The translations under genes were made by a program, and so were the position numbers. The notes beneath the pieces were generated by a model that worked only from the letters and a program-made list of their open reading frames with translations, was not told where the DNA came from and did not search any database. This document shows, one piece after another, positions 1-9,427 of a DNA stretch of 64,000 bases; the first letter of the stretch is position 1; the number at the start of each line of letters is the position of its first letter. This DNA comes from Cepaea nemoralis. Lineage: Eukaryota > Mollusca > Gastropoda > Stylommatophora > Helicidae. Location: contig JACEFZ010021421.1 of NCBI GenBank assembly GCA_014155875.1, positions 22,501 to 86,500 on the forward strand, in the 5' to 3' direction.

Positions 1-600
1 TATAAAATCAAATTGCGGAACATACTGATCATCAAGAGTTTTGACGGCTGTTTTGACTATTGGATATGGAATGAAAGATATGGCAAATGCTGTCATGATT
101 ATAAACTACCTAAGGATATTCTTACGAAATTTGGATCAATCAATCATCATGTGCCATGCCGAAGCGTGAGCGGGTCATGACTCGCCATTTCACTCGATCA
201 CCAGAGTCGTGGATCTGTCTTTAAGCGAATCATAATGAACTAGGCACTTTTAAAGAAATAGTTTGCCGTTGCTTAACTTGGATCACAGAAGCATGTACAC
301 AGTTTCTTCGTCATCATCATCATCATCATCATCATCATCAATCATCATCATCATCATCATCATCATCAGCATCATCATCATTGAGAGCAAACACAGCAGA
401 AATAGGTACTAACTTGAAAAAGGAGTTGTCTCTGAGATTTGGCAATCTGGAAAACTTCATTCTAATATTCAGTGATATAAGAATCCATAATTGCTAAGCC
501 TTGTTACATTTTGTAATAAAACCGATGGCGATTTATTTTTTTTTTTTTTGGGGGGGGGGGGGAGTTGGGGGGTGGGGGGGGGGGGGGGGGGGGGGGGGAG
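1..600 (+). pseudogene. hAT element 3' part, truncated copy C
   Basis: The first ~500 bases repeat 2205-2720 and 27425-27935, the end of the hAT transposase relic and its 3' region, including the CAT-repeat stretch (about 310-385) and the 'aaaccgatggcgat' segment before a poly-T/poly-G run. The 5' part lies outside the window. No terminal inverted repeat follows the poly-G tract; the sequence passes into the start of the duplicated block near 636. A non-coding remnant. Confidence 0.7.
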
Positions 601-606
601 GGGGGT
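545..606 (+). repeat. poly-G rich tract
   Basis: Almost pure G run with a few T and A interruptions, at the same place as shorter G runs in the other hAT copies (1440-1456, 27946-27972). Its length is probably unreliable in the assembly. Confidence 0.8.
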
Positions 607-717
607 GCTCAGGCGATCTCTGGCATTCTTTTGCGTGTCTCAAAACTTCTAAACATCACAAACGAACACCTTGTGACACAAACCATAAATCATCATCATC
701 ATCATGTTACATGTCCT

Positions 718-924
718 CTACAGAAGGTTACTCAGAGTACCTCCGTCAGACACTCTGTCGGACACGCGTTGTTTCACCACATTGTATGCGGAGTTGGTAA
801 CAAGGCCTCTTGCGCCTTTCTCCACGGCGAATAGCCTGACGGTATATCCTTCCTGTCTCAGGCTTGCGACCATGTCACTGTATATCTCCATCTTATAGAT
901 GTGCTGCTCTTGTGAGGGTAACAC
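718..924 (-). pseudogene. Retrotransposon polyprotein C-terminal remnant (tentative)
   Basis: A 68-codon minus-strand frame contains 'YSDMVASLRQEGYTVRL' followed by 'AVEKGARGLV'. This resembles the 'Y..L...L...G..V....VE.G.RG' signature found in the C-terminal tails of several retroelement polymerase proteins. A copy lies at about 19033-19240 in duplication copy B. No other part of such a protein is readable next to it. Family assignment is from memory of the motif and weak. Confidence 0.3.
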
Positions 925-1236
925 CTTGTCCAGCTGCTTTTGCGGGTGACTCAGTCACAGGACTATCAATCTGAGCCTGTGATGGACCCTACTATAACTT
1001 CTTTTTGAGGTTAAACGGGGTAGGGGTAAGGGTAGAATCGAATCGTGCTGCTCCTGGACTCTTGACTCGAACTGAACATTCAGCTCGATTAGTACTAGCT
1101 GATGAATCGACGGAGAGCACACTACTTTGTCTGGTCGCAACTGAAACTTCAGGATATCCGCCCGGGTATTTGCCACGGCCCTGCAGATCTACTGTTTGCT
1201 TCCAGACTTCAGCTCCCCCGGGGATGAATGCAGTCT

Positions 1237-1244
1237 GTCGGGGA
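1237..1244 (+). repeat. hAT 8-bp target site duplication, left (copy A)
   Basis: GTCGGGGA stands directly before the element end CACTGTTGCCA and again directly after the other end at 2816-2823. An 8-bp duplication is the hallmark of hAT insertion. Confidence 0.85.
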
Positions 1245-1352
1245 CACTGTTGCCATTTTGACGCTTTTCGCACCAAGTTTGGTGATTTTTATCAAGTCAT
1301 TTGGTGCCAAAATGTTGCAGTTGGCGCTGCTTCACGAATTTGGTGATTCACA

Positions 1353-1356
<4 letters not shown>

Positions 1357-1420
<64 letters not shown>
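1357..1420 (+). repeat. (TG)n microsatellite
   Basis: About 30 TG units inside hAT copy A; copy B has a similar but interrupted run at 26526-26632. Confidence 0.95.
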
Positions 1421-1422
<2 letters not shown>

Positions 1423-1469
1423 CTTTTTGGTGCTTTTTGGGGGGGGGGGGGGGGGGTGCGTGGGTAAAA

Positions 1470-2441
1470 ATGCTCAGAACTCATTTTGATATAGCAAGAC
1501 TCAACGAGCGCTGTTATATAGCAGAACTTCTACATTCTATGTTTAGCGACATGAAAAACTATGTTTTTGTCATATTTCTCAAGCATATTCTCGGAGAAAT
1601 TCAAAGTGTGAATAAGAAATTCGAAGCAGATATAGAGGATCCAACAAAACTACTCAGCGATCTTGTCCAACTAGCTGATTCTATCAGTTCAAAGACAGCT
1701 ATTCCTGGGGAAATAAAATAACAGAAAGTGATGCTATTCAAGATTATTTAGGTGTTAATCCCAACCTAGGTTATGAGTTTGAGAAAGAAATAGCAGGCTG
1801 CAAGTTTCCTGATGAGAAAGGAATCCGTGGAAGGTGCATACAATTTTTAATAGATTTTTTAACACAGCTGCGTTTACGTTTGCCGGATAACGTTCGAGTG
1901 TTGCAGCCTATATCATGGTTGATGGAAGTGAATGTCTACAGCCAATGAAGCCCTGTTGGATCTTGCTAAAATATTTGTAGAAGATGCAGCTACTCTCACC
2001 CGCATCGATTTCCAGTGGAGAAAACTTCATCATATGCAGTGGACACAAACCTCTGACACACTTGGACTGTGGGCAGAAATAGCCTCATACAGGGATGCCA
2101 CCGGTGAAAATCCTTTCCATGATCTTACAGATTTAACTTCAACTGTGCTCAGGTTACCTCATTCCAATGCGGACGTGGAACGTATTTTCAGTCAGATGGG
2201 AGTTATAAAATCAAAATTGCGGAACATACTGAGCATCAAGAGTTTGACAGCTGTTTTGACTATTAGGTATGGAATGAAAAGATATGGCAAATGCTGTCAT
2301 GGTTATAAACTACCTAAGGATATTCTACGAAAACTTGGATCAATCAATCAATCATGTGCCATGCTGGAAAGCGTGGGCGGTCATGACTCGCCATTTCACT
2401 CGATCACCAGAGTCGTGGATCTGTCTTTAAGCGAATCGTAA
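1470..2441 (+). pseudogene. hAT transposase, C-terminal half, broken
   Basis: Three frame segments read as one decayed protein. The first (1470-1720) has 'FDIARLNERCYIAELLHS' and a leucine-rich stretch typical of the region before the hAT dimerisation domain. The last (1932-2441, 169 codons) holds the hATC signature: 'LPHSNADVERIFSQ' followed by 'KSKLRN' and 'SLTAVLTIRYGMKR', at residues ~75-115. The middle segment (1721-1930) is out of frame. The catalytic core D-D-E region is not seen. hATC domains dimerise the transposase; this copy cannot make a working protein. The 27 kb copy has the same structure and partly different stops. Confidence 0.8.
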
Positions 2442-2823
2442 TGAACTAGGCACTTTTAAAGAAGGTAGTTTGCCGTTGCTTAACTTGGATCACAAGGGGC
2501 ATATACACGTTTCTTTCGATCATCATCATCATCATCAGCATCATCATCATCATCATCATCATCATTGAAGGAGCAAACACAGCAGGAAATAGGTACAGAA
2601 CCTGAAGAGAAGATGTCTGACTGAGATTTGGCAGATATGGAATAAACTTCATTCTAATATTCAGTGATAATAATAAATTATAATGTTCTACCTTGTTCCA
2701 TTTGTAATAAAAACCGTTGGTGCCTCTTTTTTTTTTTTGCTTTCCAAAAAATATTTTGGCGCTTTTTTGGAATCGTTTTTGGTGCTTTTTCATCAAAATG
2801 GAGATGTTAACACCGGTCGGGGA

Positions 2824-3440
2824 AGCCGACTCTTAGCTGGATTGAATATTAAGGTTGTTTTGGCCTTTTACAAGCCGGACAAAAATTGTTGTTTTATGCG
2901 CTTTGTGGATCACTACAATGTAAAGAAAAACATACTTCATGAAATATCGAGGTGAAATAGGCAATTAGTTTATAAAATTCTCACACATCTTAAACAACGC
3001 TTTCAATTTTACAAAAGCTTAAAAGATAATTTAATGTTGTTATACTAATGTTTATAGTATTTATCGCTAATTATATAACAGTTTTATAAATGATTAAGAT
3101 AAGTTTTAGAATTATTTAAATGACATAACGCAATCATGCTACTTTTGTTATGTCCCTTTAAATACTGTTATGTTGTTATGTCCCTTACTAGTATTTAAAT
3201 TATGTCTTCTGTTTAAGGTAGTTTTATTTTGTACAAGACGGTGTGTATTTACAAGGTGCGTTGTGTGTTTCCTTTACATTTGCAAATACAAGAAGATCCC
3301 AGACGTCAAATGACGTCAGATCCTCGTAAACTACTGAACGTAAAACTTGCCAAGACACCAACAACAGCTAAAAATGCTAGTGTTGACTGCAAACGTCCTG
3401 TAAAGGATATGCAACTTTTTTTGTTCCAAAGTGCATCGTA
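2824..3440 (+). repeat. AT-rich repeat module
   Basis: This stretch recurs at 28074-28690 (duplication copy B), at 16553-16960 and, in part and inverted, at 47725-47815. It contains the conserved run around 'aaatactgttatgttgttat' and a frame with 'RKLLNVKLAKTPTTAKN' (3325-3390) that is also readable at the inverted copy. The recurrence outside the duplication shows that it is an interspersed repeat in its own right. I do not recognise the family. Confidence 0.65.
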
Positions 3441-3556
3441 GTTCATTACACGTGCTATTACTTCTAGTGCACTTGTTTGATTTTAGCGTGTGGTTAGCTT
3501 TCCCTATTTCCCAGTGTCCCTCGCCATCACCCGAACCCACTCCGACTTCTGAGGTA

Positions 3557-4378
3557 CAGTGGTACCTCGAGTTACGAACTTAATTCGTTCCAGAACTCGG
3601 TTCGTAACCTGAAAAGTTCGTAACCCGAAACATTGAAATCAATTAAATAAAAACAATCCGTTTCAAGATGAAAGAATCGTTCTTTCTTATTAACATCCGG
3701 TCGTTTACCTGACAAGACGCAAAGAATACGTGTACTTCACGTAATAAATAAAGAGAAAGAAAACAACCAAATGAATTAAATGTAAAAATTAAAAAAAAAA
3801 AGATTTAGTCTATCTTTATTACCAAGAAAACGATCATGGGAAATTTGTCACTTTCTTTGTTATTCTGAATCATTAGTTTCAGGAGTATCTTGTTGCTGTT
3901 TCTTGGCGGCCGATTAGGAATCTTTCTGTACCAAGAAACTATCAAGGGAAATTTGTCCTTCCTTTGCTGAAGAATCTTTCTGAAGTGGGCCATCGTGTTA
4001 TCATTCATCAGGTTTACTGCCCTGTTAGCAACAAGTTTGTTTGGATGATGGTTCACAATGAAGTCTTCGACGTCTGCCCACTTGCTGCAAATTTCTTTAA
4101 TCCTGGCAGTTGAAACGGTGACTGACTCCTCATCATCGGACGACTGCTCCTCCTTTAATATCTTTAGCTGTTCATTCTGAAGATCCACAAGCTCATCTGT
4201 AGTACTGTTTATACTGTACGCGATCGTTCGTCTTCAACGTTACACCTTGCTCTCTCTCGCTCGCCTTCATTCGTAACCCGAGGCACTGTTTGTTACCCGA
4301 GACATAAAACTTTCGTAGTTGTTGTTCGTAACCTGAATTGTTCGTGACCTGAGGCGTTCGTAACCCGAGGTACCACTG
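3557..4378 (-). mobile_element. Tigger/pogo DNA transposon, internally deleted
   Basis: The ends are CAGTGGTACCTCG... and its inverse ...CGAGGTACCACTG, flanked by TA on both sides (3555-3556, 4379-4380), the target duplication of Tc1/mariner/pogo elements. Subterminal repeats of 'gttcgtaacc(c/t)ga' occur near both ends. The minus-strand frame at 3805-4188 is the tail of a Tigger transposase. At 822 bp it lacks the helix-turn-helix DNA-binding and DDE regions of a ~2.4 kb autonomous Tigger. It is inserted in the SINE. Confidence 0.9.
3805..4188 (-). pseudogene. Tigger transposase C-terminal fragment
   Basis: A 127-codon frame. Residues ~25-85 carry 'IKEICSKWADVEDFIVNHHP' then 'KLVANRAVNLMNDNTMAHFR', the conserved tail seen after the DDE domain in Tigger (CENP-B-like) transposases, followed by a basic 'QQRKDK' segment. 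No DDE residues and no CENP-B helix-turn-helix are present, so it is a leftover of internal deletion. It lies inside Tigger ends (3557-4378) in the matching orientation. Confidence 0.85.
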
Positions 4379-4677
4379 TACTTGTAATTTACGTCCCCAA
4401 GTCAAGGACGAGAAATCAAAATGTTAGTCCAACAGACCGGTGTTGGGGTTGAACCCGCTACCTCGGCATCAGCTCACAGGGTGTTTAAGAACGAACGCTC
4501 TTATCCATTCAGCCATGATGGTCTCCTGTTTTACATATCATATTAAGGTTCTGATAGCCCTGCGGGCTCTGTCCTGGGGGGTCAGTCTTGTTTCTGTGTA
4601 CTCGTGCTTGTATTGTTATTGTGGCATTGCGACATCAGCAGACTCAACAACAATAATAAGAAGAACAACCAGGGATG

Positions 4678-4682
<5 letters not shown>

Positions 4683-4733
<51 letters not shown>

Positions 4734-5645
4734 TAGGACATCACAGCATTCGGGGCATTCTCATAAGCGCTCCGTCCCCATCCTCAGCAACCAGCGAAGA
4801 GTTCCAACACTAATAGTTCAAGTAGCAATCTGATTATATGTCCGTCTCGCCTTTCCTCTGAGCGTCGAGCGTCGGCCAGATCCCCTCGTCACACCTCGCT
4901 GCCTCATTCTTACCAGACTATGGTGATCCATTTGCTCCTCCGAGGTGTACACGTGCTCCCACAAGGCCGCAACCACGTCTGCCTTGTCATGCATCAATAC
5001 TCCACCAAGTTTTGCCGAGCCAGCCAATCTGTCCGCCTGTTCATTCCCCAGCACACCGGCATGCCCGGAGAAAAGATCCAGGTGATGCTTGCTACCCGTG
5101 ACCTCCGAAGCGAAGCAAGCCACTCTGCAGCGAAGCCTGCCTGTCCTCACCCTCCTCAGCATGCTTTCTGAGTCAGTTACAATCACGATGTGTGTATGTA
5201 TCGTGTTCTCCATCCAGCGGAAAGCTGCACTGACCGCCTCCACCTCCATTCTTAAACTAGATGTTGTGGTATCATACGCCAGGCTCTCCTGCACCAAACG
5301 TCGACCATTAGCTTTTGCTAAGAATCCCCAGGCACTTCTCCTGCCTCTCAACACCGAACCATCCGTGTAGATAATCACATCACCCGGGCGAGCATTATCC
5401 TGAATTAGTTGCCGGATTTCCACTTCCGTGGTCCCTGCTGGCCACTCTCTGCACTCCCTGCTCAATGTGATTATAACTCTGCACAAGTCTGACTGCTCCG
5501 CTGGCACTTTGACCCACTCCTCTCCTCGCCTAATGTTCTCCAAGATGCACACCTGTCTGATCGTATCCTTAGCCTCAGCCATCCATGATTTCCCTCTTAT
5601 CAGTCGCTGGCCCTTAACGTCGTCCAGCGCCTCATGCAACAAGGG
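4683..5645 (-). mobile_element. 5'-truncated non-LTR retrotransposon 3' end
   Basis: On the minus strand this runs from within a polymerase protein (RNase H domain) to a (TCAA)n tail, seen on + as the (ATTG)n run at 4683-4733. Tetranucleotide tails are usual in several non-LTR clades. It interrupts a repeat that is continuous at 17290-17870: the left flank 'agaacaac(c)aggg' and the right flank 'caacaaggga' look like an imperfect ~10-bp target duplication. Confidence 0.75.
4818..5640 (-). pseudogene. Non-LTR RNase H domain fragment
   Basis: The frame runs to 5687 but its first ~15 residues come from an adjoining AAGAAC repeat. RNase H signatures appear in order: 'IIYTDGSVLRGRRSAWGF' (first Asp), 'LRMEVEAVSAAFRW' (Glu), 'IVTDSESML' (second Asp) and 'GHAGVLGNEQADRLAG' (His and last Asp). 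The C-terminus has 'TRGSGRRSTLRGKARRTYNQ'. Reverse transcriptase and endonuclease are missing through 5' truncation. RNase H after RT is typical of the I/Nimb/Ingi groups; the clade is not determined. Confidence 0.8.
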
Positions 5646-5815
5646 AAAGAACAAAAACAACAAGGACAACAAGAACAAGAAGAACAACTACAATAACAAT
5701 ATGAATAAGAAGAACTACAACAAGAAGAAGAACAAGAACAAGAAGAAATGCAAGAACAAGAACAAGAAGAACTACAAGAACAAGAAGAACTACAAGAACA
5801 ATTTTTAAAAAAAGA
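5641..5815 (+). repeat. (AAGAAC)-rich minisatellite
   Basis: Irregular AAGAAC/AACAAC units followed by 'acaattggtacatgaaaaca'. The same array with the same right flank is at 17400-17870, so the two are paralogous. Confidence 0.85.
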
Positions 5816-5839
5816 ACAAGGACAATTGGTACATGAAAA

Positions 5840-6480
5840 CAATGTTTTCACTAAATGTCTGCAGTAGTGAAGTAGGTGGTCCAGACGCTTGTTTTGAAGT
5901 TGCTGTTGCTGCTGATTCCAGACGCTTGTTTTGAAGTTGCTGATGTTGGTTCGGTTGAGGAGGGAAAATTTTCGGAAATATCTGGGTCGGGGGGTCGTGG
6001 CGGCGGGTGGGAATATGTGTCATGGGTGAAAAAAGCGGCCGGTAAAGTCGTTGAGAATATATTTTGACGGTACATGTGGAAACGTGAGGTTGTGGAGAGA
6101 AAGATATGTTGAAAACGTGGGGCGGGCTATATTTTTTGTGAAAAAAGGGGGAAATGCGGGGCTGTGTGGGAGTTGAAATCTGTGGTGGTAATATAGAAAG
6201 GAATGTGTCGACTTGTTCGTGTGGGTATGCGTTGTGTGAGTCTGGGAGTTGAAGCAGTGGTAGAACAACTATTGGTGGTGAGGAAATTGTCAAGTACGTG
6301 TAATGAAAACGTGATGGATATACTGAGGTTCCAACTTCACGGTAACGGGTCGTCGTTATGCTCCCTTCCTGTGCCACTGAAATAAGACAGTAGTTGTAGA
6401 ATAAGACGAAGCAGTAGTAGGTTTATTAATAGTAATATTAGTTGTAGCGACAGCAATAGTAGGTGGTGTATTGATAGAGA
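5840..6480. other. No recognised gene
   Basis: Contains a 25-bp unit 'ccagacgcttgttttgaagt...' twice (5881 and 5919, period 38). A short plus-strand frame ends 'GGWEYVSWVKKAAGKVVENIF' (about 6002-6065); glycine-rich runs before an amphipathic lysine helix occur in some Maverick minor structural proteins, but nothing else supports this. The long minus-strand frame (5805-6377) is proline- and threonine-rich without a domain. Confidence 0.4.
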
Positions 6481-6509
6481 TGCAAGTCTCTTTATTGGGA
6501 TGTGTAAAT

Positions 6510-6655
6510 ACACAAGAGGGTCACACAACACAAAGACAGACAACTACACACAGGTACACACACGTACACACAGTACAGACAAGTACACATACACACACAC
6601 ACACACAGACATAAGGAGTGTCACACAAACACAAAGACAATCAAGCACACACAGG

Positions 6656-6691
<36 letters not shown>

Positions 6692-7690
6692 GACACATAC
6701 AGACTTGTACACACAGACATCAACTATACACACATACATACGTACAGACAAGTACACATACACTTCTACATACAGACAAATACAGACATCACGCGCACAG
6801 ACACAGGTACACAAAGACAGACAAATACACACGTACAGACAAGTACACATACACGTCTACATACAGACAAATACAGACATCACAAGTACAGACACAGGAA
6901 CACACATACAACCACAAAGACAACCACACACACATACAAACAAACAACCACACCCAAGTACAGACACTCACAAAGACACATACACAGACACACACACATA
7001 AACAAACAAACACACCCAAGTACAGACACAGACACACACCTATAAACAAACAAACACACACAAGTACAGACACAACCACACACACAAATACACATACAGA
7101 CACACAAGGACAGACAAAGACAAGTACAGACAATTCATACCATTACTACTGTCAACATCAGCTATATACAAGTACAGACATCACAAGTACAGACACAACC
7201 ACACATACACCCAAAGACAGACATGAACACAAATACTTGATACACACAACCACACACGTACACACACACATACACACACAATCCGAGGCGGGCGGGTACC
7301 GGTGCGTGAGAAAACCACCACACACGTTTCGTCAGCGGGGGCGTACGGAAATATGTCGTTAGTAATAATAATACTACCATGTGAGGAGGGGCCTCTGTGG
7401 CGTTTTGAGATGGTACCAGTAAAACCTTGGCCGTGATATGAATGGGGTGATGGTCATAATAATGGTAGTTACATAAACACAAAGACACAAACACGAGTAC
7501 AGACATACACAAGTACAGAGACATCACGCGTACAGACATTCAAGTACAGACACATACACACATACAAACATGAACGCATACACTTCTACATACAGACAAA
7601 TACAGACATCACAAGTACAGACGCAGGAACACACATACCACAAATAAAACCATACAATAAACAGAGAGACAAAATGAAAAACAAACAAAA
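6510..7690 (+). repeat. CA-rich minisatellite (ACAGACAAGTACACAT-type)
   Basis: Variable units built on 'acagacaagtacacatacac' and 'acatcacaagtacagacaca', with pure CA runs such as 6660-6686. Non-repeat sequence at about 7281-7470 interrupts it and holds no recognised gene. The His/Thr or Cys/Val frames here are repeat translation only. Confidence 0.9.
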
Positions 7691-7771
7691 TAGTAACATT
7701 TTCAAATGGTTTTTATTGGTATACAACATCAAATTACATTTAAAACTGGCTTCGTTTACGACCCAAAGGGA

Positions 7772-8134
7772 TCAGAGGGACTTGGTTATTGTAGAAAAAT
7801 GTCTGCGTTTCAGAGGCCTGTCTTGACTGTCGGTACACGTAGACAGGTCTGACTTGTATGTAGCTTGGTCACCATAACTAAGTTTCTCAAAACTAGCTAG
7901 AATGTCAGCCTTCATCGATACGAGAGATTCAAACTCTGCTTTCGTAAGTGTAATTCCCACATTGGAAGGATACATCATCTCAGAATCATAATACTGGTGT
8001 AGATGGAGTGTCGTCGTTCCTCTGTCTTGAGAAACTGTCACCGCTTTCAAACTGTTGGCTAGCTGTCTGGGCATATCGACAGGGCTTGACATGAGTAACC
8101 CATTGGATGCAGACATCTTGATCGTTGTAGACAC
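7772..8134 (-). CDS. PC4-like small protein of a Maverick remnant (tentative)
   Basis: 120 codons from an ATG at 8134. Residues ~30-75 include 'TTLHLHQYYDSEMMYPSN' and 'GITLTKAEFESLV', the pattern of the single-strand DNA-binding PC4/p15 fold (beta strands, then G-(I/V)-x-L-(T/N)-x-x-(E/Q)-(F/W)-x-x-L). The C-terminus is basic ('RPLKRRHF'). PC4-like proteins bind single-stranded DNA and occur in Mavericks and related large DNA viruses. It lies 38 bp downstream of the protease gene on the same strand, as in a virus-like gene block. The frame is intact, but its neighbours are decayed. The assignment rests on motif reading only. Confidence 0.5.
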   Translation of the reverse strand: MSTTIKMSASNGLLMSSPVDMPRQLANSLKAVTVSQDRGTTTLHLHQYYDSEMMYPSNVGITLTKAEFESLVSMKADILASFEKLSYGDQATYKSDLSTCTDSQDRPLKRRHFSTITKSL

Positions 8135-8172
8135 AAAAAGACGAATGGTCGTCTCAGTTTATAACGATGGAT

Positions 8173-8664
8173 TTATCTAGTTTTAAACCGGTCTGGACTT
8201 GTCTTTTTTAACCATGGAGTAACCAATAGAAACACAAGACTATCGTTCACGTGTTGTCTGTGTCCAAATGGTTGCAGGATACGTGACATGCTCGCGCCGC
8301 GGCATTTCATCAACAAGAAATACAAGGCGTAAAGACCACAAGTGGTGTTATTAATGTCTTGTAACATACGGGTGTTGTGCACTGGTGGTCTGTCGGAGTT
8401 TCGTCCTATAAAGCGGATTATGTCGGTGTGTAATGGTGGCAAGCCAAATTAATCGAAATATTCAAACTGACCTAGACCATCAAAATATAGGGCGATCCAA
8501 TGTGAACCAGAGTAAGCACTGGTGTCAGTATTGACGATCAAGGCGGCCGGTTGTGTTCTATCAGTGTGTCTAGGCAACTGGTCCCTAGCGCATACGTTGA
8601 CTAGTGGAAGGCGTCGAACAATCAGATCAGCCGTGAGTAATTGTCTTAGCTGTTCGGTATCCAT
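8173..8664 (-). pseudogene. Adenovirus-type cysteine protease (Maverick PRO), one in-frame stop
   Basis: The gene starts at an ATG at 8664 and stays in one frame to 8173, broken by a single TAA at 8448-8446. Before the stop are 'GSHWIALYFD' (catalytic His) and 'QFEYFD' (acidic residue). After it come 'FIGRNSD', 'LQDINNTTCGLYALYFLLM' (oxyanion Gln and catalytic Cys) and a C-terminal helix. This is the adenain/ULP1-like fold used to mature capsids in adenoviruses and Mavericks. Total length ~163 codons fits the small Maverick proteases. The stop falls between the acidic residue and the Gln-Cys half, so no active enzyme is expected unless it is an assembly error. The start codon overlaps the stop of the upstream gene (TAATG). 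Confidence 0.8.
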
Positions 8665-9027
8665 TATGCTATGTAATCTGTTAGCACTTGTCTCGTCTTG
8701 GAAACTTCTAGGACCGAGTCGAGTTCCCCGTATACGACGACTTGTAGAGGTGCATCCGTTACAACGTCAAACTTTAGTTCTATTGACAGTGGGCCAGATT
8801 TCGCCAATTCAAACTGCTCCCCGTCTAATATACTGGGAGTCAGATCAAAAGCATAGAGAGCGTACCCTTGACTAAAACTTTCAAAATCGATTCCATTCCC
8901 GACATCCTTATCGGTCAGACCGAGGGCCCTCCCCCGATGTGTCTCCACCTTGCCCTTGTGGGGGAGCTTGCGTGTCCCATCGACCTTACGTGCTTGACGA
9001 TGGATGAAAACTACATATCGGACAGCT
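8664..9027 (-). pseudogene. Maverick capsid-like protein, C-terminal fragment
   Basis: The open frame runs from just after a stop near 9030 to TAA at 8664, with no clear ATG start. Toward the C-terminus it reads 'NGIDFESFSQGYALYAFDLT', then 'LSIELKF', then 'VVVYGELDSVLEVSKTRQVL' and ends 'DYIA'. This resembles the end of the conserved structural proteins next to the protease in Mavericks and in the invertebrate 'F54H12.2-like' proteins (recalled, not searched). Only ~120 codons remain of a protein normally several hundred residues long. The stop/start overlap with the protease (TAATG) is a compact virus-like arrangement. Confidence 0.55.
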
Positions 9028-9030
9028 TAT

Positions 9031-9420
9031 GGGATAGGGGTCAGACCTAGAGAGACACAACCTGCTGCTCTGCAGGTAGACTGAGGATAGCAGTCAAAAG
9101 TTTAAATCAGGCGCACGAAGTCAGAAGTTCTTGGTCCGGACAATACTCTAAGGCTCTCTGTCGAGGGTTTAGGCCGAACGCCTTTAATCCACAAACCCTC
9201 GGATGTCAGAGCCGGGCCGATACCCACCTACCGAAAAATAGTGGTGAGATTACTGAGCACGCTACATGCCCAGTTCTGATACTTGTTCGAAGGCTCTCAG
9301 CTGGGGGATATGAGGGATTCCCGGATGAGAGGGCCTGGCTGTTTCTCGCTCACTGCTGAACGGAGGTAAGGTGCTAAGCCGCCAGCACATGTAGCATACC
9401 TCGTTAGCGAGTACTAAAAG
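9031..9420. other. No recognised gene
   Basis: Unique-looking sequence between the Maverick fragment and the mariner relic. No long frame, no tRNA-like boxes and no tandem repeat. Confidence 0.5.
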
Positions 9421-9427
9421 GCAGAAA

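Larger units (their letters stand above)
1245..2815 (+). mobile_element. hAT DNA transposon relic, copy A
   Basis: The element begins CACTGTTGCCA and ends near 'aacaccg'; copy B ends TGGCAACACCG, which shows the expected short inverted repeat. It is bounded by GTCGGGGA on both sides (1237-1244, 2816-2823). Inside are a TG microsatellite, a G run, a decayed transposase (1470-2441), a CAT microsatellite and AT-rich 3' sequence. At 1571 bp it is shorter than autonomous hATs, the N-terminal half of the transposase being absent. Copy B at 19550-28065 is the same insertion duplicated. Confidence 0.85.
636..4080 (+). repeat. Segmental duplication, copy A
   Basis: From 'aacttctaaacatcac' onward this block is repeated at 18949-19600 plus 26461-29330, in the same order and orientation: a 600-bp unique-looking segment, the hAT relic, a ~700-bp AT-rich module, the SINE tail and the start of a Tigger element. 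Both copies carry the hAT insertion with the same 8-bp target duplication in the same flanks, so the block was copied after the hAT landed. The left limit is where copy B meets its tetranucleotide microsatellite; the right limit is approximate, inside the Tigger element. Confidence 0.85.
3500..4528 (-). mobile_element. tRNA-derived SINE (family 1), split by Tigger
   Basis: On the minus strand the head at 4528 reads 'catggctgaatggataagag' (box A-like) and, ~50 bp on, 'gcgggttcaaccc' (box B-like), as in Leu/Ser-type tRNAs. The body continues to 4379, then resumes at 3556 and ends near 3525 with 'gagtgggttcgggtg'. The interruption is the Tigger element at 3557-4378, sitting at a TA. The intact copy at 17098-17273 shows the uninterrupted site. 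Confidence 0.8.

Noticed and set aside
5876..6067. Maverick minor capsid protein at the GGWEYVSWVKKAAG frame
   Set aside because: Only ~20 residues resemble that type, on the opposite strand to the Maverick fragment; too weak to call.
6510..7690. Long Thr/His and Cys/Val frames
   Set aside because: Translations of CA-rich repeats; the same applies to 17898-18548, 17382-17901, 18592-18990 and 45427-45901.
7772..9027. Structural genes belonging to the palindromic element
   Set aside because: 39 kb away with many unrelated insertions between, much more decayed, and no terminal sequence in common was seen.
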